Source of the DNA: Scolanthus callimorphus
Lineage: Eukaryota > Cnidaria > Anthozoa > Actiniaria > Edwardsiidae
Length of the DNA: 64,000 bases
NCBI GenBank assembly: GCA_033964015.1
Contig: CM066923.1
Location: 22,183,739 to 22,247,738, forward strand
Reading direction: 5' to 3'
Shown: positions 23,983 to 33,829 of the stretch, piece by piece
Position numbering within the stretch: position 1 is the first letter of the stretch
Layout of the letters: each line of letters starts with the position of its first letter
Notes under the pieces: generated by a model
Told to the model about the DNA's origin: nothing
Database searches by the model: none
What the model saw: only the letters and a program-made list of their open reading frames with translations
Translations under genes and position numbers: made by a program

Positions 23983-26900
23983 TTACACTCCTTTATAGCC
24001 ATAGGGGCGAGTCATGACCGAATTTGGCAAGCGCCACCGCTTCGAATTGACAAAACGAATTGTTTTCTTTTCACGGTGGGTCCTCAACGTCCTCGTGTCC
24101 TTGTCACGAGAAATTCTCACAGACGACACGTCCAAAGTATCTCTTTGAGAATACACCAGGTCTTTTAACGAGTCCAACACCACCACCTCCTCGGCAGAAG
24201 CGTTCATCACGACCCCCTTCAGCCGAAAGGGCGTTTTCCCTAAATGCGTCCGATAGCAGTACGCCTTCGGACCAATGGAAACGAATTCTTCGATGTAATC
24301 TCCCGCATCCAACTCATCGGTCAACTGTCCGAGATACGGGCCGATCGGAATGTGAGGTCTCCCATCGCCGCGCTCCACGTAGATGCACGAGTCCGTGTCG
24401 AAATAGAGAACCGTACCCCCGCCACGCTCTACACGTTCCATCAACTCGTACAACTCGAGACGGGCATAACACGTGGTAAACGACGAAATGACCGCATTCA
24501 CATTGTAGTTTAACTCTTCGCATTCCTTCTTGGTCGTGTAACGAACAAACGCTTTCTCGTCGTTCACAATCAACACATCCTTGATCACATTCTCCTCGGC
24601 AAACACCAGCTGATAAAACTTATCGGGGTCATACACATATTCCGATTTGCAATAATCGGTACGTTGTCCTATCTTACCCCACAGCGAGTTCAACGTTAAT
24701 TTTGCCACAAAACGTTTTCCCGAATTTTTAGCAATGTGAGACTGTCTCAACAACACCCCTTCGTGATGCAGATAATCATGCACGTACTCGTGTTGGTGCA
24801 AATCGGTCACGCAATCCGGCGGATACCCTGACGCCTCTTGTTTTGCTCGCAAATTTCGCTTAACGTACTCCGCAAACAACGCATCCGTACACTCAGAGTA
24901 ATGCCAATACTCGTACACGGCGACAATGCGATAGCCCATCGCCACCGCCTTCTTCAATTCAGGCGTGCACCAAACTCCAACAAAACATCGTTGAACTGTC
25001 GTGTGCGTGCATTCAGCTTGACGATCCTCGACAGCGCACGCCTTGCAAAGAGGAAACACAAACTTGTGATTGAGCGTGAGCCCCAACACGGGCAAATGAA
25101 GCGAACAAGGGGCATCACTTTGCACTTCACCACGCCAAACACCTGATCCAAATCAAACTCGTCCACGTCCACCATCGTTTTCACTTCGGGGTGGCCCACA
25201 GGAAAGACTTTGGTCTGACAAAACGGATAAAGCGACGTGAAGTCCACGTACCGGATCTTTTCCCCCTCGCCTGCGCGATGGTGAAACATCACCACATTGG
25301 TGCGCCCGCCACTCAACGCATCGCGCGGGCGTATGGGTAACAAGTGATCGTAATCCTCGTCCTCACCCAACTCGATTTCTTCGTCCTCCTCCACGATCTT
25401 GTTCCACTTGCACTCCCACATTTCGTAGAGTTCATGCCCCTTGTCGTGAAGCTTTTGACTCGTACGAACCGTTTTGTTGTACAATGCTTCCATAGAAGCA
25501 CCAATCACTCTGTTGTACGCGGTAGGTGGATAACATTCAGGGCATCCGTGGTAATAGCATCCGTGGAATTGGTACGCGGTTCCCGTGTCGACGTCATAGC
25601 CATCCACCTTAATGCCGTCAATCCGCAACTCCCCCTCCTCGCTAGTAGCCCGGCGAATAGGACGACCCAACTGGGACTCCAAAAAACTTAACCACTTTAA
25701 CGCAGCTATCGATTGCGTGTCATGCCGACGATATCCTTGTGGAGGAATAATACCAATTTGCCCCTCTTTCAAATCGTTCGCTTTGTAAATTTGCAACACT
25801 CCTTGAGCCAACGTGAAGCGCTTTCCTTTGAAAATGTCCACCTCGTGCTGCTCAAAAAACTCGCGACCCACCGCCAACACGCCCTCCTTCAGCAACTCCA
25901 CATCCTTGACACAATACTCCAACAATTCCTTTTGCAAATCAAACGGTTTGTTCTTTGCTTTTTCCAAGTCATACCACAAATCGAACGCTTGACGCTTCTT
26001 TTTGTTCATCTCCTCGTAACCATAGCTTCGTTTGTCAGGTAGAGGCCCAACGTAACGTTGATTTGCGGGCGTGTTGAAACAATAAGGAAACATACCCTTT
26101 TCCTCCACTAATTTGTGACCCAGATTAAACGTGCCATGAAACGCGGCCAAAGGCAGAGGAATAAACGCATACGAATCCTTCATTTGAATCTTGAGCTGAG
26201 GAAACCACATGTACAAAATTTTCGCTCCTCGAAACACGGGTTTCGACACCACAATCGAGTGTCTCATGCAATAATTCAAAATAAAGTAACCATCGTAACC
26301 TTGCATGTTGTGAGCAAAAAACGTGTACCCCACATTCACGGGGCTAAACAGCCACTCGCAAAACGCATCCAGCGTACGAAACACCGCGTATCGTTGCTTG
26401 CAATTGGTGCATCCCTCCGCCTGTCGCGACGGCAAGTGCTCACAGCCAGAACAACACTTCATTGCTACAGCCAAATTAACCACGTGATGATGAGATTCAT
26501 GCTGCTCCTCCCCGTAAGGCATCGTCTCAAAATCAAAAAATCCAAAACAGTAATCGAACGAGTTGTCCACCTGCGTCGGTTGTATGAAACAATTGTGCTC
26601 TCCTTTGTAGGTCCTTTTACAATTTTTACACTTTTCCATCCCACAATCGTGTTCCACCACCATTTTCATTTTCTTCTTGTTTAAGCAATCCACCGTCTTT
26701 CCACATTCTTTGCAAAACACATAACGACAACACGTGGAATACTCCATCACCGTAAAGCCGTCCTCCTCCTCCTTCTCCTCCTCCTCGTCCTCCTCCTCTT
26801 CATCGTCCTCATCCTCTCGTTGTTCCTCTTTTCGTTTCGGCAAACGATAATTATTACGTGTCACCACCAAGTGATTATCAAAACAATCCTTGGTAGGAAA

Positions 26901-28691
26901 ACGACGATGACACAATTTGCACACCTTGTACGAATGATTTACAGGATAAAACCGTCGTGCATCACACACCCGTGCCTTACAAAAACAACACGGTTTAAAG
27001 CACGAATGCGTCTTTTCACTGGTATAGTAGTTGTCACACTTGGAGCAGTATTTGCCAGCTGCAAACAAGCCGTCCATCGACTTGATCACGTCATAATGAT
27101 CATTCTCCAACAGTAAGTTAATATTTACCACATCCAGCATCTCTTGCTCTTTCACCTCGCCGCAAAACAAAAGCATCCCATTTTCCGCATTAAAAATGCG
27201 AAGGCGCTCGTTGGGGGCAAGACACTGTTGATAACGCTGCCAATCTCCCGGCCCCGCATATTTTTCAAACCCTGCGTCCTTTCTCAGCATCATCCGTCCA
27301 ACTTTTTCCTCAAATTCCGAAATTTCCAACAACAACTGCAGCGGGCAAACCACCTCGCCATACTGCCTGCTGCGTGCTTGACAAATGGCTCGAACAAAAC
27401 AATTTCCATCATCACTTTTCTCGACGCGCTCGATCTTGCTTTCATCAAAATGTCTACCGCTTTCAATGGCTCGCAGTTTTACGTGTTTTCGCTTGTTTTT
27501 CAACAACTGCGTGCAGCGCGCCGCTTTTTCATTCGTGTCGCCGCACTCATGCTTTTTAACACGCGCCTGCGTGCTGTAAAACGCACAACATTTAAAACAA
27601 AACGAATACCGAATCGTTTTAGTCATCAATTTATCAGGATCCACGACGCGCGCATACGTCACTTCCTCCTTATCATTGGTCATTTTATACACCACTTCGC
27701 ATAATACAGACCCCTCGTGCTTGTCGCAATGGCGATACATCACCTCGTCTGCAGCCATCATGTCCACGACCACCAAATTGAAACCCTGACTAAACAACAC
27801 GCCGCCCACGTGTGCCAACACTTCCCGCTCCTCGCCGCCGCCGCCAAACTCTTCGGCGGCGGGAATAGGAATGTCAAATTGCTCGTACAAACTGCGCACG
27901 CCAGGACGATGATGATGCGGCGGGTCGTATCGGCGTAAACACCCCAATCCTTCCAATTGGGTAATCAATCCAGGCACATTACGATCTCGCTTTAACCTGT
28001 AATCTCCACGGCGAATCCCATCGTGTTTCCTTTTACCACTCCCCCCAAGATACGGGATATGACTAACATCTACTTTAATATGCTTTTGCAGTTCAATACT
28101 CGTCTGACTTTGTGCCACCACTGTAAATTCCTTAAAAATCAACTCAGCTGTCAACAGCTTGGCGGGTACAAAAGTAATTTTCACAGGATATTCCATGCCT
28201 TCGCATTGTAACACAAAATTCATCTTGTCCATAGGTCGAGCCTCGACGTAAGCCTTGATCGTGTTCACTATCGTTTCAAAATTCGATATCAATTGCACCG
28301 CTCGTTCCAAAGCGTCAGACGAAGGTTGTCGATTAATTTCACATTCAAATTGCAATTGATTTGTGGAAAACTTTTTACTGTGATGATAGTTCGAAACCAC
28401 CACACTCACATTGCCATCATTCCATAGAACGCGATTGTCACCTCCTCCTCCTAGCTGTTCCCAACGTCGATATTCCTCTTCGATCAAATCCTCCTCATGA
28501 GCAAACAACCCCAAACCCAGTCCTTCTTGTCCTTCTTCTTCTTCCGCCTCATCATGATGATCTTCACCCGGACACAGAAAATCAAACAACACTGTTTCAT
28601 CCTCTTCGAATCGACTACTACATTGAGGAGTTTGGCTTAGATGAAATAAGTCTTTCAAAATACTTGATCCGCTAGGCTCATCATCGTCCAT
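23983..28691 (-). CDS. POLB: Protein-primed family B DNA polymerase, frame broken once
   Basis: ATG at 28691, 35 bp after a minus-strand TATA box. N-terminal half: acidic region, a block with 'DGNCFVRAI' (about 429-437), Cys/His zinc-finger-like pairs (about 549-600 and 652-701) and a Glu/Asp run (about 624-643). Exonuclease motifs: DFET (720-723), AHNMQGYD (793-800) and YCVKD (926-930). Polinton-specific 'FHGCYYHGCPEC' at about 1042-1053. Polymerase motif A 'DFTSLYP' (1150-1156) is in the first frame. Motif B (LNSLWGK) and motif C (YFDTDS) lie in a second frame. The two frames are shifted by one base at a four-base G/C run at 25109-25112, where one base appears to be missing. Except for that, all catalytic residues are present. 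Confidence 0.92.
25105..25116 (-). other. Frameshift point in PolB
   Basis: The upstream frame runs to a stop at 24954 and the downstream frame opens by 25125. The conserved downstream wording begins just past the four-base run 25109-25112. A one-base loss there would explain the break. Sequencing error, true loss of function or slippage cannot be told apart from sequence alone. Confidence 0.7.
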
Positions 28692-28724
28692 CGCACCACT
28701 CTATGAAACTTACCCGCCACGATC

Positions 28725-28740
28725 GCTCTATATATTCACA
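28725..28740 (-). promoter_or_regulatory. TATA box for PolB
   Basis: GAATATATAGAG on the minus strand at about 28727-28738, about 38 bp upstream of the PolB ATG. It is divergent from the right-arm early promoters. Confidence 0.6.
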
Positions 28741-28844
28741 CCTGAACCGTCCCACAATCCTTTGCAACACTTCCTCATCACCAGGGGGGTTACCCCCCAC
28801 CCCTACCCCCTCCTCCTCTTTTTTTGAGTGGCAGTTTTTTCCCC

Positions 28845-29325
28845 AAAATAGCCTGAAGGGGCGGGGTTTGTAGGGTATATATCTTGGCGCGAAACGGTAG
28901 CCAGCCACAACCAAGCAAGCAAGCAGCCAAACAGATAAAGCAAGTTCAAGAAGCAAAGAAATCAAGAAAAGCGCCATCCGCCGTCGTAGGTAAGTTAACA
29001 ACACTTTACATCGATCCCGTTGCAGTTGCGATTCAGTTGCGTTTCAATTTCCGTTACAACACTTTACATCGACCCCGTTGCAGTTGCGATTCAGTTGCGT
29101 TTCAATTTCCGTTCCGCAAAAGGGGCGGCGTTTTATGGCGATTCAGTTTCCGTTTCAGCAAAAGGGGCGGCGTTTTATGGCGATTCAGTTGTTGATTTAG
29201 CTGCGTTTCAATTTCCGATTCAGTAAAGGGGCGGGGTTTGTAGGGTATATATCTTGGCGCGAAACGGCAGTCAGTCACAGCCAAGCAAGCCTTAAACCGC
29301 CAAGTCAAACCTCAATTGTAAGTTA
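28845..29325 (+). promoter_or_regulatory. Duplicated right-arm promoter/leader region
   Basis: Two promoters share the phrase 'ggggcggggtttgtagggta' followed by 'TATATCTTGGCGCGAAACGG' (TATA at about 28876 and 29246), with a leader ending in a splice donor: GTAAGT with GT at 28990, and GTAAGT with GT at 29318. Between them are two further tandem duplications, a 58-bp unit at 28998-29055 and 29057-29114 and a 33-bp 'aggggcggcgttttatggcg' unit at about 29115 and 29155. GC-box-like and 'cgattcagttgcgtttcaat' words recur. The left arm carries a single copy at 3900-4016. Confidence 0.7.
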
Positions 29326-29387
29326 ACACACAAAATCGCATGATCGAATAATCTCTCTCTCATGACTCTCTCTGTTTTTTCTTACAG
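29318..29387 (+). other. Predicted 70-nt leader intron
   Basis: Donor GTAAGT at 29318 and acceptor TTTTTTCTTACAG ending at 29387. Splicing removes the ATG at about 29362, leaving the ATG at 29446 as first start codon. Confidence 0.6.
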
Positions 29388-29445
29388 AAACCTCTCTTCA
29401 ATAACCTCTCTCCAACCACAACAACAACTCTCTACTACTGCAATC

Positions 29446-29742
29446 ATGGGGTGCGTGAAAAATAACTATACAGACGAGATTATAGAAATAGAAGTGTCTA
29501 GAGCGACTGAAGAATTTTTAGAGAGACTTGATCAACTGACAACAGTAACTATTGAACAATGGCAGAAAGAGAAAGAAGACGATCCACCTCAAAATTTACT
29601 CGAAGCTTTACTGTATTTGGACGACACTACGACGGCGGATGGTGTGTTCGACATAAGGGCTGCTCAGAAACTGTTGCAAAAAAATACTACTGCAACAGTT
29701 AATGGACAAGACAATGTATATACTACTGGAAAAGACAAAAAT
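29446..29742 (+). CDS. Right-arm early-type protein (98 aa)
   Basis: ATG at 29446 is the first start in the spliced mRNA predicted from the 29246 promoter. The product has an acidic, helical body (EIIEIEVSRATEEFLERLDQL, about 12-32; EQWQKEKEDDPPQNLLEALL, about 38-57) and a Thr/Lys/Asn-rich end. No family recognised and no LxCxE motif. Its position as the first gene after a complex enhancer-like promoter suggests an early regulator, by analogy with adenovirus E1A (inference). Another acceptor follows at 29792, so longer alternatively spliced messages are likely. Confidence 0.6.
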
Positions 29743-29809
29743 TGATTCTACTGGCCAAAGACTAATTTTGATTGTATTTTTTTAACAAAACAGACACTAA
29801 AGCAACACA

Positions 29810-31975
29810 ATGGATCGCTTGACAGAAAACAGCAGTGGCACCGTAAGTGATGACTACAATTAGATTCCATAGTGAAGGGGAGAGAATTCACTTTTTCGCG
29901 AGTTACTTTCAAGAAATAGTGTCAAACGATTTCCAGATTTCCAGATGTCCCAACTGTCTCGAGGATGATGTAACCTTCTGTCTCCTTAAAGGACATGGAG
30001 CAACGTCAGCCGCCTGTTACAAATATGAGTACTACATAGTTCAAGAAAAACAAAGTAGTGTTTGGTCTATAGACGAAATTTTATGGCTATTAGATAATTG
30101 TGCCCTTCCTTTGTTTTTTCCGGTTAAAGACATTAAACGACTTTTTAACTTTTTTACCCCTAATTTACACTTAATTTTTAGAAAACAGTTCAGACTGTAT
30201 GAGCTATTGTTTCGATTTATTAGCTACCCCATGTATCAGCCTATGATTAATTTTTTAAGCGGTAACGGAAATTCAAAATTTAACATATCACACGAAATTT
30301 TACAACAAGCAGCAGCAGCAGCTCACGAATTGGGGTTTTTTGTAATTTTTTAGACCAGCAAGAATTTAGTAATTTAAACCAATGTACCCGTAAATATTTA
30401 GAATTTACCCATAGCGCCACGATCACACTCGATAAAAACTTTCAATACCAGGCACATTCTCTTTTTAAGAAAGGGAGCGGTGAACAAAAAATTCAAGTAT
30501 TACAAAAACTATATAACGCTTCGTACGAATGCAACAAAATTAAAATGTTGTTTTGTTTGTAGATTTTACTCCAAACGGAGTATGCAAAAACACTCAAGAC
30601 TGTTACAGATAAACTCGCAGGGTACATCGCTGGATGTAGTGTTAATCCGATGGAAATCCACAAGCAAATTACGCTTAATCTTGTAAGCGGAAGCATCGCA
30701 ACCCAAACTACACAAGACTGTATTTTGGGTAACGACTTCCGAGCAGACCGTCAACTTTGGCCATTAAATAGCAAATCACGATATTTAGTCGTAAAGCAAC
30801 AAAACGTAGAATGCTTGGGTTTTTTAACTGAAGAGGATATTATTACCTCGTTTCGACCAGATGGACGATTAAACACAGATGCATTTTGGAAGTTCGCAGT
30901 TCCTCTAAACGTGGCATCAGACAAAATAAACCAACAAATGCTATCAGGCAAAGTAGACCCAAAAATGCTATCTGATTATCACTGCCAGTGGGCCAATGTA
31001 GTCTCCTATTTGGCAAGGCAGACACTCAATTCCGATGAGACGAAAAAACCATCGTCCATCATTTTTACAAATGCTGTGGCTTCACCTTATAATGCAACAA
31101 GCACGCGAAAACGGTCTGCCGTGATCGGGTCTAGCCAATACTATAACAAATCAATTTTGGTAGATCGCGTCTTGTTGCAGAAACACTATCAAGGGGTAGA
31201 AGAGCCAGCATGCTCCATCGTTGAAGTAGAGCGAGAATTTGCACTATTGAAACAAACAAACAAAAATGATCGACATGGATTGGTACTGCATATGAAACTA
31301 TTTGCCCCTACACTAGCAGTGCTGTTGGTCATCGGCAAACACAATGTATCTCGCACCCAAGCGATAGATGTGTTAGATAAGGAGCTCTTTCAAAAAAACA
31401 AAAAAATTATCAAGGGACCGTTTGACGAGAAGGTCACCAAAGAAGACGCAAAAGATCGCCAATTTTCGCTGCACTTTTGCATCTCAGCCCCGCTGCAAGA
31501 AGTGGAGCACATTGCCACGTACACGCAACTAGAAACGTGCAGGTTAGTCAGGTGCCACTGTAGCAGCGCCGTTCATCGCAAAAAACCGGCTAAGTCAGCA
31601 CATGCTTTTCTATACAATCGTCTTGCAGCTTACGTGGTGTGCAGCGAAACTTCGCCATCTTTTCGTCCTTTCCTTTCAAAGGATATTAAGTGTTCGTTTG
31701 TGAAGGAATACAAGGTGGCAGACAATGCTAACGGTAGCAAGAAAGCAATACCACTGCGAATCACAGCTATAACGCATGTGTTAAAAAACGAAATCGTGTT
31801 TCGTGGAGCTAAGAGCAACACTGTCAAGATAGCGTTAGAGGTAAAAAAAATGACAAACACAAACAAATGCCACGTCATCAATTTTCATAGAAATGAGTTT
31901 ATTGTAAAAATAGGTCGATCAGCCTGGTTGACGTTGAGCACAAGTGCTCCATGCAAATGCCATCATTGTTGCTAA
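29810..31975 (+). CDS. Spliced right-arm protein, two exons (predicted 481 aa)
   Basis: Exon 1 runs from ATG 29810 for 11 codons to a consensus donor (GTAAGT, GT at 29843). Exon 2 begins at 30563 after the acceptor 'ttgtttgtag' and is open without interruption to 31975; both sides are phase 0. Exon 2 stays open upstream of its first ATG (30650) exactly back to the acceptor, which supports the splice. The protein is mixed alpha/beta with a Lys-rich stretch (about residues 270-300) and ends in a Cys/His cluster (CKCHHCC). No domain is recognised. The whole 720-nt intron contains another ORF (29850-30353). Position suggests an early function. Confidence 0.6.
29850..30353 (+). CDS. ORF inside the intron of the 29810 gene (167 aa)
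   Basis: ATG at 29850 lies 7 bases inside the intron, so this protein would be made from unspliced mRNA. It has a CPNC pair (about residue 33), a Leu/Phe-rich helical C-terminal half and an Ala/Gln run near the end. After its stop, the -1 frame is open for about 70 more codons up to the acceptor at 30562 and is the same frame as exon 2. 'ggggttttttgtaattttttag' just before could also be an acceptor. An adenovirus E1B-like nested arrangement is the closest comparison. Function unknown. Confidence 0.55.
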   Translation: MTTIRFHSEGERIHFFASYFQEIVSNDFQISRCPNCLEDDVTFCLLKGHGATSAACYKYEYYIVQEKQSSVWSIDEILWLLDNCALPLFFPVKDIKRLFNFFTPNLHLIFRKQFRLYELLFRFISYPMYQPMINFLSGNGNSKFNISHEILQQAAAAAHELGFFVIF

Positions 31976-32027
31976 GTCTGTTTTGTTAAAAAATAAACAT
32001 CGATTACTAACAACTGTTGTGTGTTAA

Positions 32028-32609
32028 CTAGTTACGACCGCTTGACACGCTTCGTGGCAGGAGATACTTGACCTTCCTCAAATTCATCCTCGTCATCACC
32101 ACCCTCTTCGTCGAAGCTGTACGTAGGTAACGGTGTAGGATCATCATCTTCCACCCCGCCCACGCTATTATCCGCATACTTCGGATCATGTTTCCAGGGA
32201 TAGTAGGGGGATGCTTTCTTCCATTCAACTCCTTGCAATCATTAACAAACCGAAACGTACCACACGACACATGTGGCAACGACAATGGACAAGCATAGAA
32301 AACCTCCCCCTTTCTCTCTCCGTTCTTTGCGACACCCAGCTTGCAATTCAAACCGTGCTTGCACCGAAGCACCCGATGCGGTAAACGAATTCCATTTTCG
32401 CCACACACCTTGTTCACCTTGCGCGCATCCGACTTTTCCAAAAAGAACGTACACCCTTGCTCAACCTTCGGATTTTGATAATCCAACTTCTTGCCGCACT
32501 TGTAATACATTTTACCCTTGGCTTCGCTCTCAACTTGCACGGCTTTACAAAACTGGTACTTGCCAGTAGCATGATTATAAAACGTGCACAGACATGTGAT
32601 TGAAGCCAT
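32028..32609 (-). CDS. Double GRF-type zinc-finger protein (193 aa)
   Basis: Two tandem copies of a pattern like the GRF zinc finger of topoisomerase 3 and APE2. Copy one includes 'GKMYYKCGKK...GCTFFLEK' (C38 and C53, with Cys6/Cys21 before). Copy two includes 'CKHGLNCKLG', 'GEVFYACP' and 'SCGTFRF' (C83, C89, C107, C116). GRF fingers bind single-stranded nucleic acid, which would fit a replication or repair role. The last 70 residues are suspicious: another frame at 32032-32238 encodes a strongly acidic end finishing with a basic TKRVKRS nuclear-signal-like motif, so a one-base shift near 32235 is possible. TATA (TTATAAAAAAG) lies about 45 bp upstream of the ATG. Confidence 0.6.
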   Translation of the reverse strand: MASITCLCTFYNHATGKYQFCKAVQVESEAKGKMYYKCGKKLDYQNPKVEQGCTFFLEKSDARKVNKVCGENGIRLPHRVLRCKHGLNCKLGVAKNGERKGEVFYACPLSLPHVSCGTFRFVNDCKELNGRKHPPTIPGNMIRSMRIIAWAGWKMMILHRYLRTASTKRVVMTRMNLRKVKYLLPRSVSSGRN

Positions 32610-32649
32610 AATGTGTGCCGAACAGAATGATGAACCACGGTACGTTGCG

Positions 32650-32662
32650 GCTTTTTTATAAC
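32650..32662. promoter_or_regulatory. Shared divergent TATA box
   Basis: CTTTTTTATAACT reads as TATA on both strands. It is about 45 bp from the minus-strand ATG at 32609 and about 30 bp from the plus-strand ATG at 32685. Confidence 0.55.
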
Positions 32663-32684
32663 TTTGTGATTACCTGAATCGGGT

Positions 32685-33029
32685 ATGGATGGGCTAAGTA
32701 TTGGGCTGATTGCTTCTGCCTCAATCGCAGCCCTTGCAATCTTTATAACTTGTGTGTATTACTGTCGTAAAAAGGGTACACGAACCCATGAAGAAAAGTT
32801 TAATGATTACCTGGATCGGATCAGGAAATTGGAAAAAAACATACCTGAAATACAACGAAAATATGATAAAGAAACAAACGCCTTTCTGGCTTTTCTGGTA
32901 GAAGGTTACGTTCTAAACCCGGCAAAACAAGAACTGGACAAATATATAAACAAATTGGATCAACTGAATATGCCTCCACCAACCTACGAGTCCGTTGGCG
33001 AACCAACAAGATGGACGAGTGCTGGGTAA
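32685..33029 (+). CDS. Single-pass membrane protein with PPxY motif (114 aa)
   Basis: Residues 5-27 are a transmembrane segment (IGLIASASIAALAIFITCVYY), followed at once by a Lys/Arg stop-transfer (CRKKGTR). This gives a short outside N-terminus and a cytoplasmic tail. The tail is a charged coiled-coil-like helix and ends with 'MPPPTYESVGEP' (PPTY at 98-101), the PPxY sequence that binds WW domains of Nedd4-type ubiquitin ligases. In other viruses such motifs recruit the ESCRT machinery or degrade host membrane proteins. First gene of the small membrane protein cluster; overlaps the next gene by 19 bp. Confidence 0.7.
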   Translation: MDGLSIGLIASASIAALAIFITCVYYCRKKGTRTHEEKFNDYLDRIRKLEKNIPEIQRKYDKETNAFLAFLVEGYVLNPAKQELDKYINKLDQLNMPPPTYESVGEPTRWTSAG

Positions 33030-33319
33030 CTTTTTACGTCGTTGGATCAATAATTTTAATCATTACCGTCGTATTTTTAACTGTTTGGATTTTGGAGACT
33101 CAACTACACAACCAGTTAACTCCAGAAGAAAAACTTAACTGGTATACGGCGGAAATTGATTACCTAGAAAAAATGTTAACTCTTCGAAATCGATACAACG
33201 TGTGCTGCTGTTCTAACTTGACCCTGATATGGCGGTTACGACGATACCGATCAAAATTAACCGAGCTCCATATTTACTATCCACGCACCTATAAAAAAAC
33301 TGTTGAACTCATCGGGTAA
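33011..33319 (+). CDS. Single-pass membrane protein (102 aa)
   Basis: A hydrophobic segment at residues about 7-28 (TFYVVGSIILIITVVFLTVW) follows a five-residue polar start. The cytoplasmic part has a charged helix (TPEEKLNWYTAEIDYLEKML, about 36-55), a Cys cluster (CCC, about 64-66) that could be palmitoylated, and a basic end. Its architecture is the same as that of the preceding gene (TM followed by a Glu/Lys helix), so the two may be old duplicates. It starts inside the end of the preceding gene. Confidence 0.65.
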   Translation: MDECWVTFYVVGSIILIITVVFLTVWILETQLHNQLTPEEKLNWYTAEIDYLEKMLTLRNRYNVCCCSNLTLIWRLRRYRSKLTELHIYYPRTYKKTVELIG

Positions 33320-33370
33320 ACCTGAAGCTATTTAAAAAACACGCTGGGTTCTCATTCTTACACCGCAATC

Positions 33371-33610
33371 ATGGCCAGCAAGCGAGACACCACCACCACC
33401 ACAGCAATGCAGCCACCCAACAAAGTATTAAAAGGGGCTTCACAAGACAACCAGACAACCAGACAACCGTTGTTGTCGAAACAAGTATGGAGTGCAAACA
33501 TCCTGCCGCCTGAAACTGTTCCGAACAGTGATCCAAAAAAGTATATCTACTACACAAGCAGCCCCGCCTGGCCCATCAGTTTTGTGAATTCCCCAGACAA
33601 GTCATCATGA
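33371..33610 (+). CDS. Hypothetical Thr/Pro-rich protein (79 aa)
   Basis: A TATA-like box (CTATTTAAAA at about 33327-33336) lies 40 bp upstream. The product is polar and probably disordered: Thr run (DTTTTTAM), Gln/Asn/Pro stretches, then 'YIYYTSSPAW' near the end. No domain is recognised. Its stop overlaps the ATG of the next small ORF (ATGA). Confidence 0.55.
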   Translation: MASKRDTTTTTAMQPPNKVLKGASQDNQTTRQPLLSKQVWSANILPPETVPNSDPKKYIYYTSSPAWPISFVNSPDKSS

Positions 33611-33765
33611 ACGTAACCGAACGAGTTAAAACGGGAGGTGCTATGTCTGTTACCTTCTGCCTAGAACAGTACGATCTTTTAGATTGGCTATGCCTATGTT
33701 ACCCGGATAGAGTGGCTAAAAATTTACTACCAAAATTATCATTTTTACCCTCTTGTGTATTATAA
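33607..33765 (+). CDS. Small ORF (52 aa)
   Basis: The ATG overlaps the previous stop (ATGA at 33607-33610), which supports translation. The sequence includes 'QYDLLDWLCLCYPDRVAKNLL'. After codon 40 a shifted frame stays open to 33832 and encodes a strongly hydrophobic run (a likely membrane segment) ending exactly where the next ATG begins. That shifted frame has no ATG of its own, so a frameshift or splice may give this gene a membrane tail. Confidence 0.45.
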   Translation: MNVTERVKTGGAMSVTFCLEQYDLLDWLCLCYPDRVAKNLLPKLSFLPSCVL

Positions 33766-33829
33766 TAATTGGATTCCTACTATACTGTTCAGTTGTTGGA
33801 TGCAACCGCTCTTGTAAAGACAAGACAAG

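Noticed and set aside
28884..29195. ORF across the right-arm leader repeats
   Set aside because: It begins with TTG, crosses duplicated promoter repeats and a splice donor, and looks like non-coding leader.
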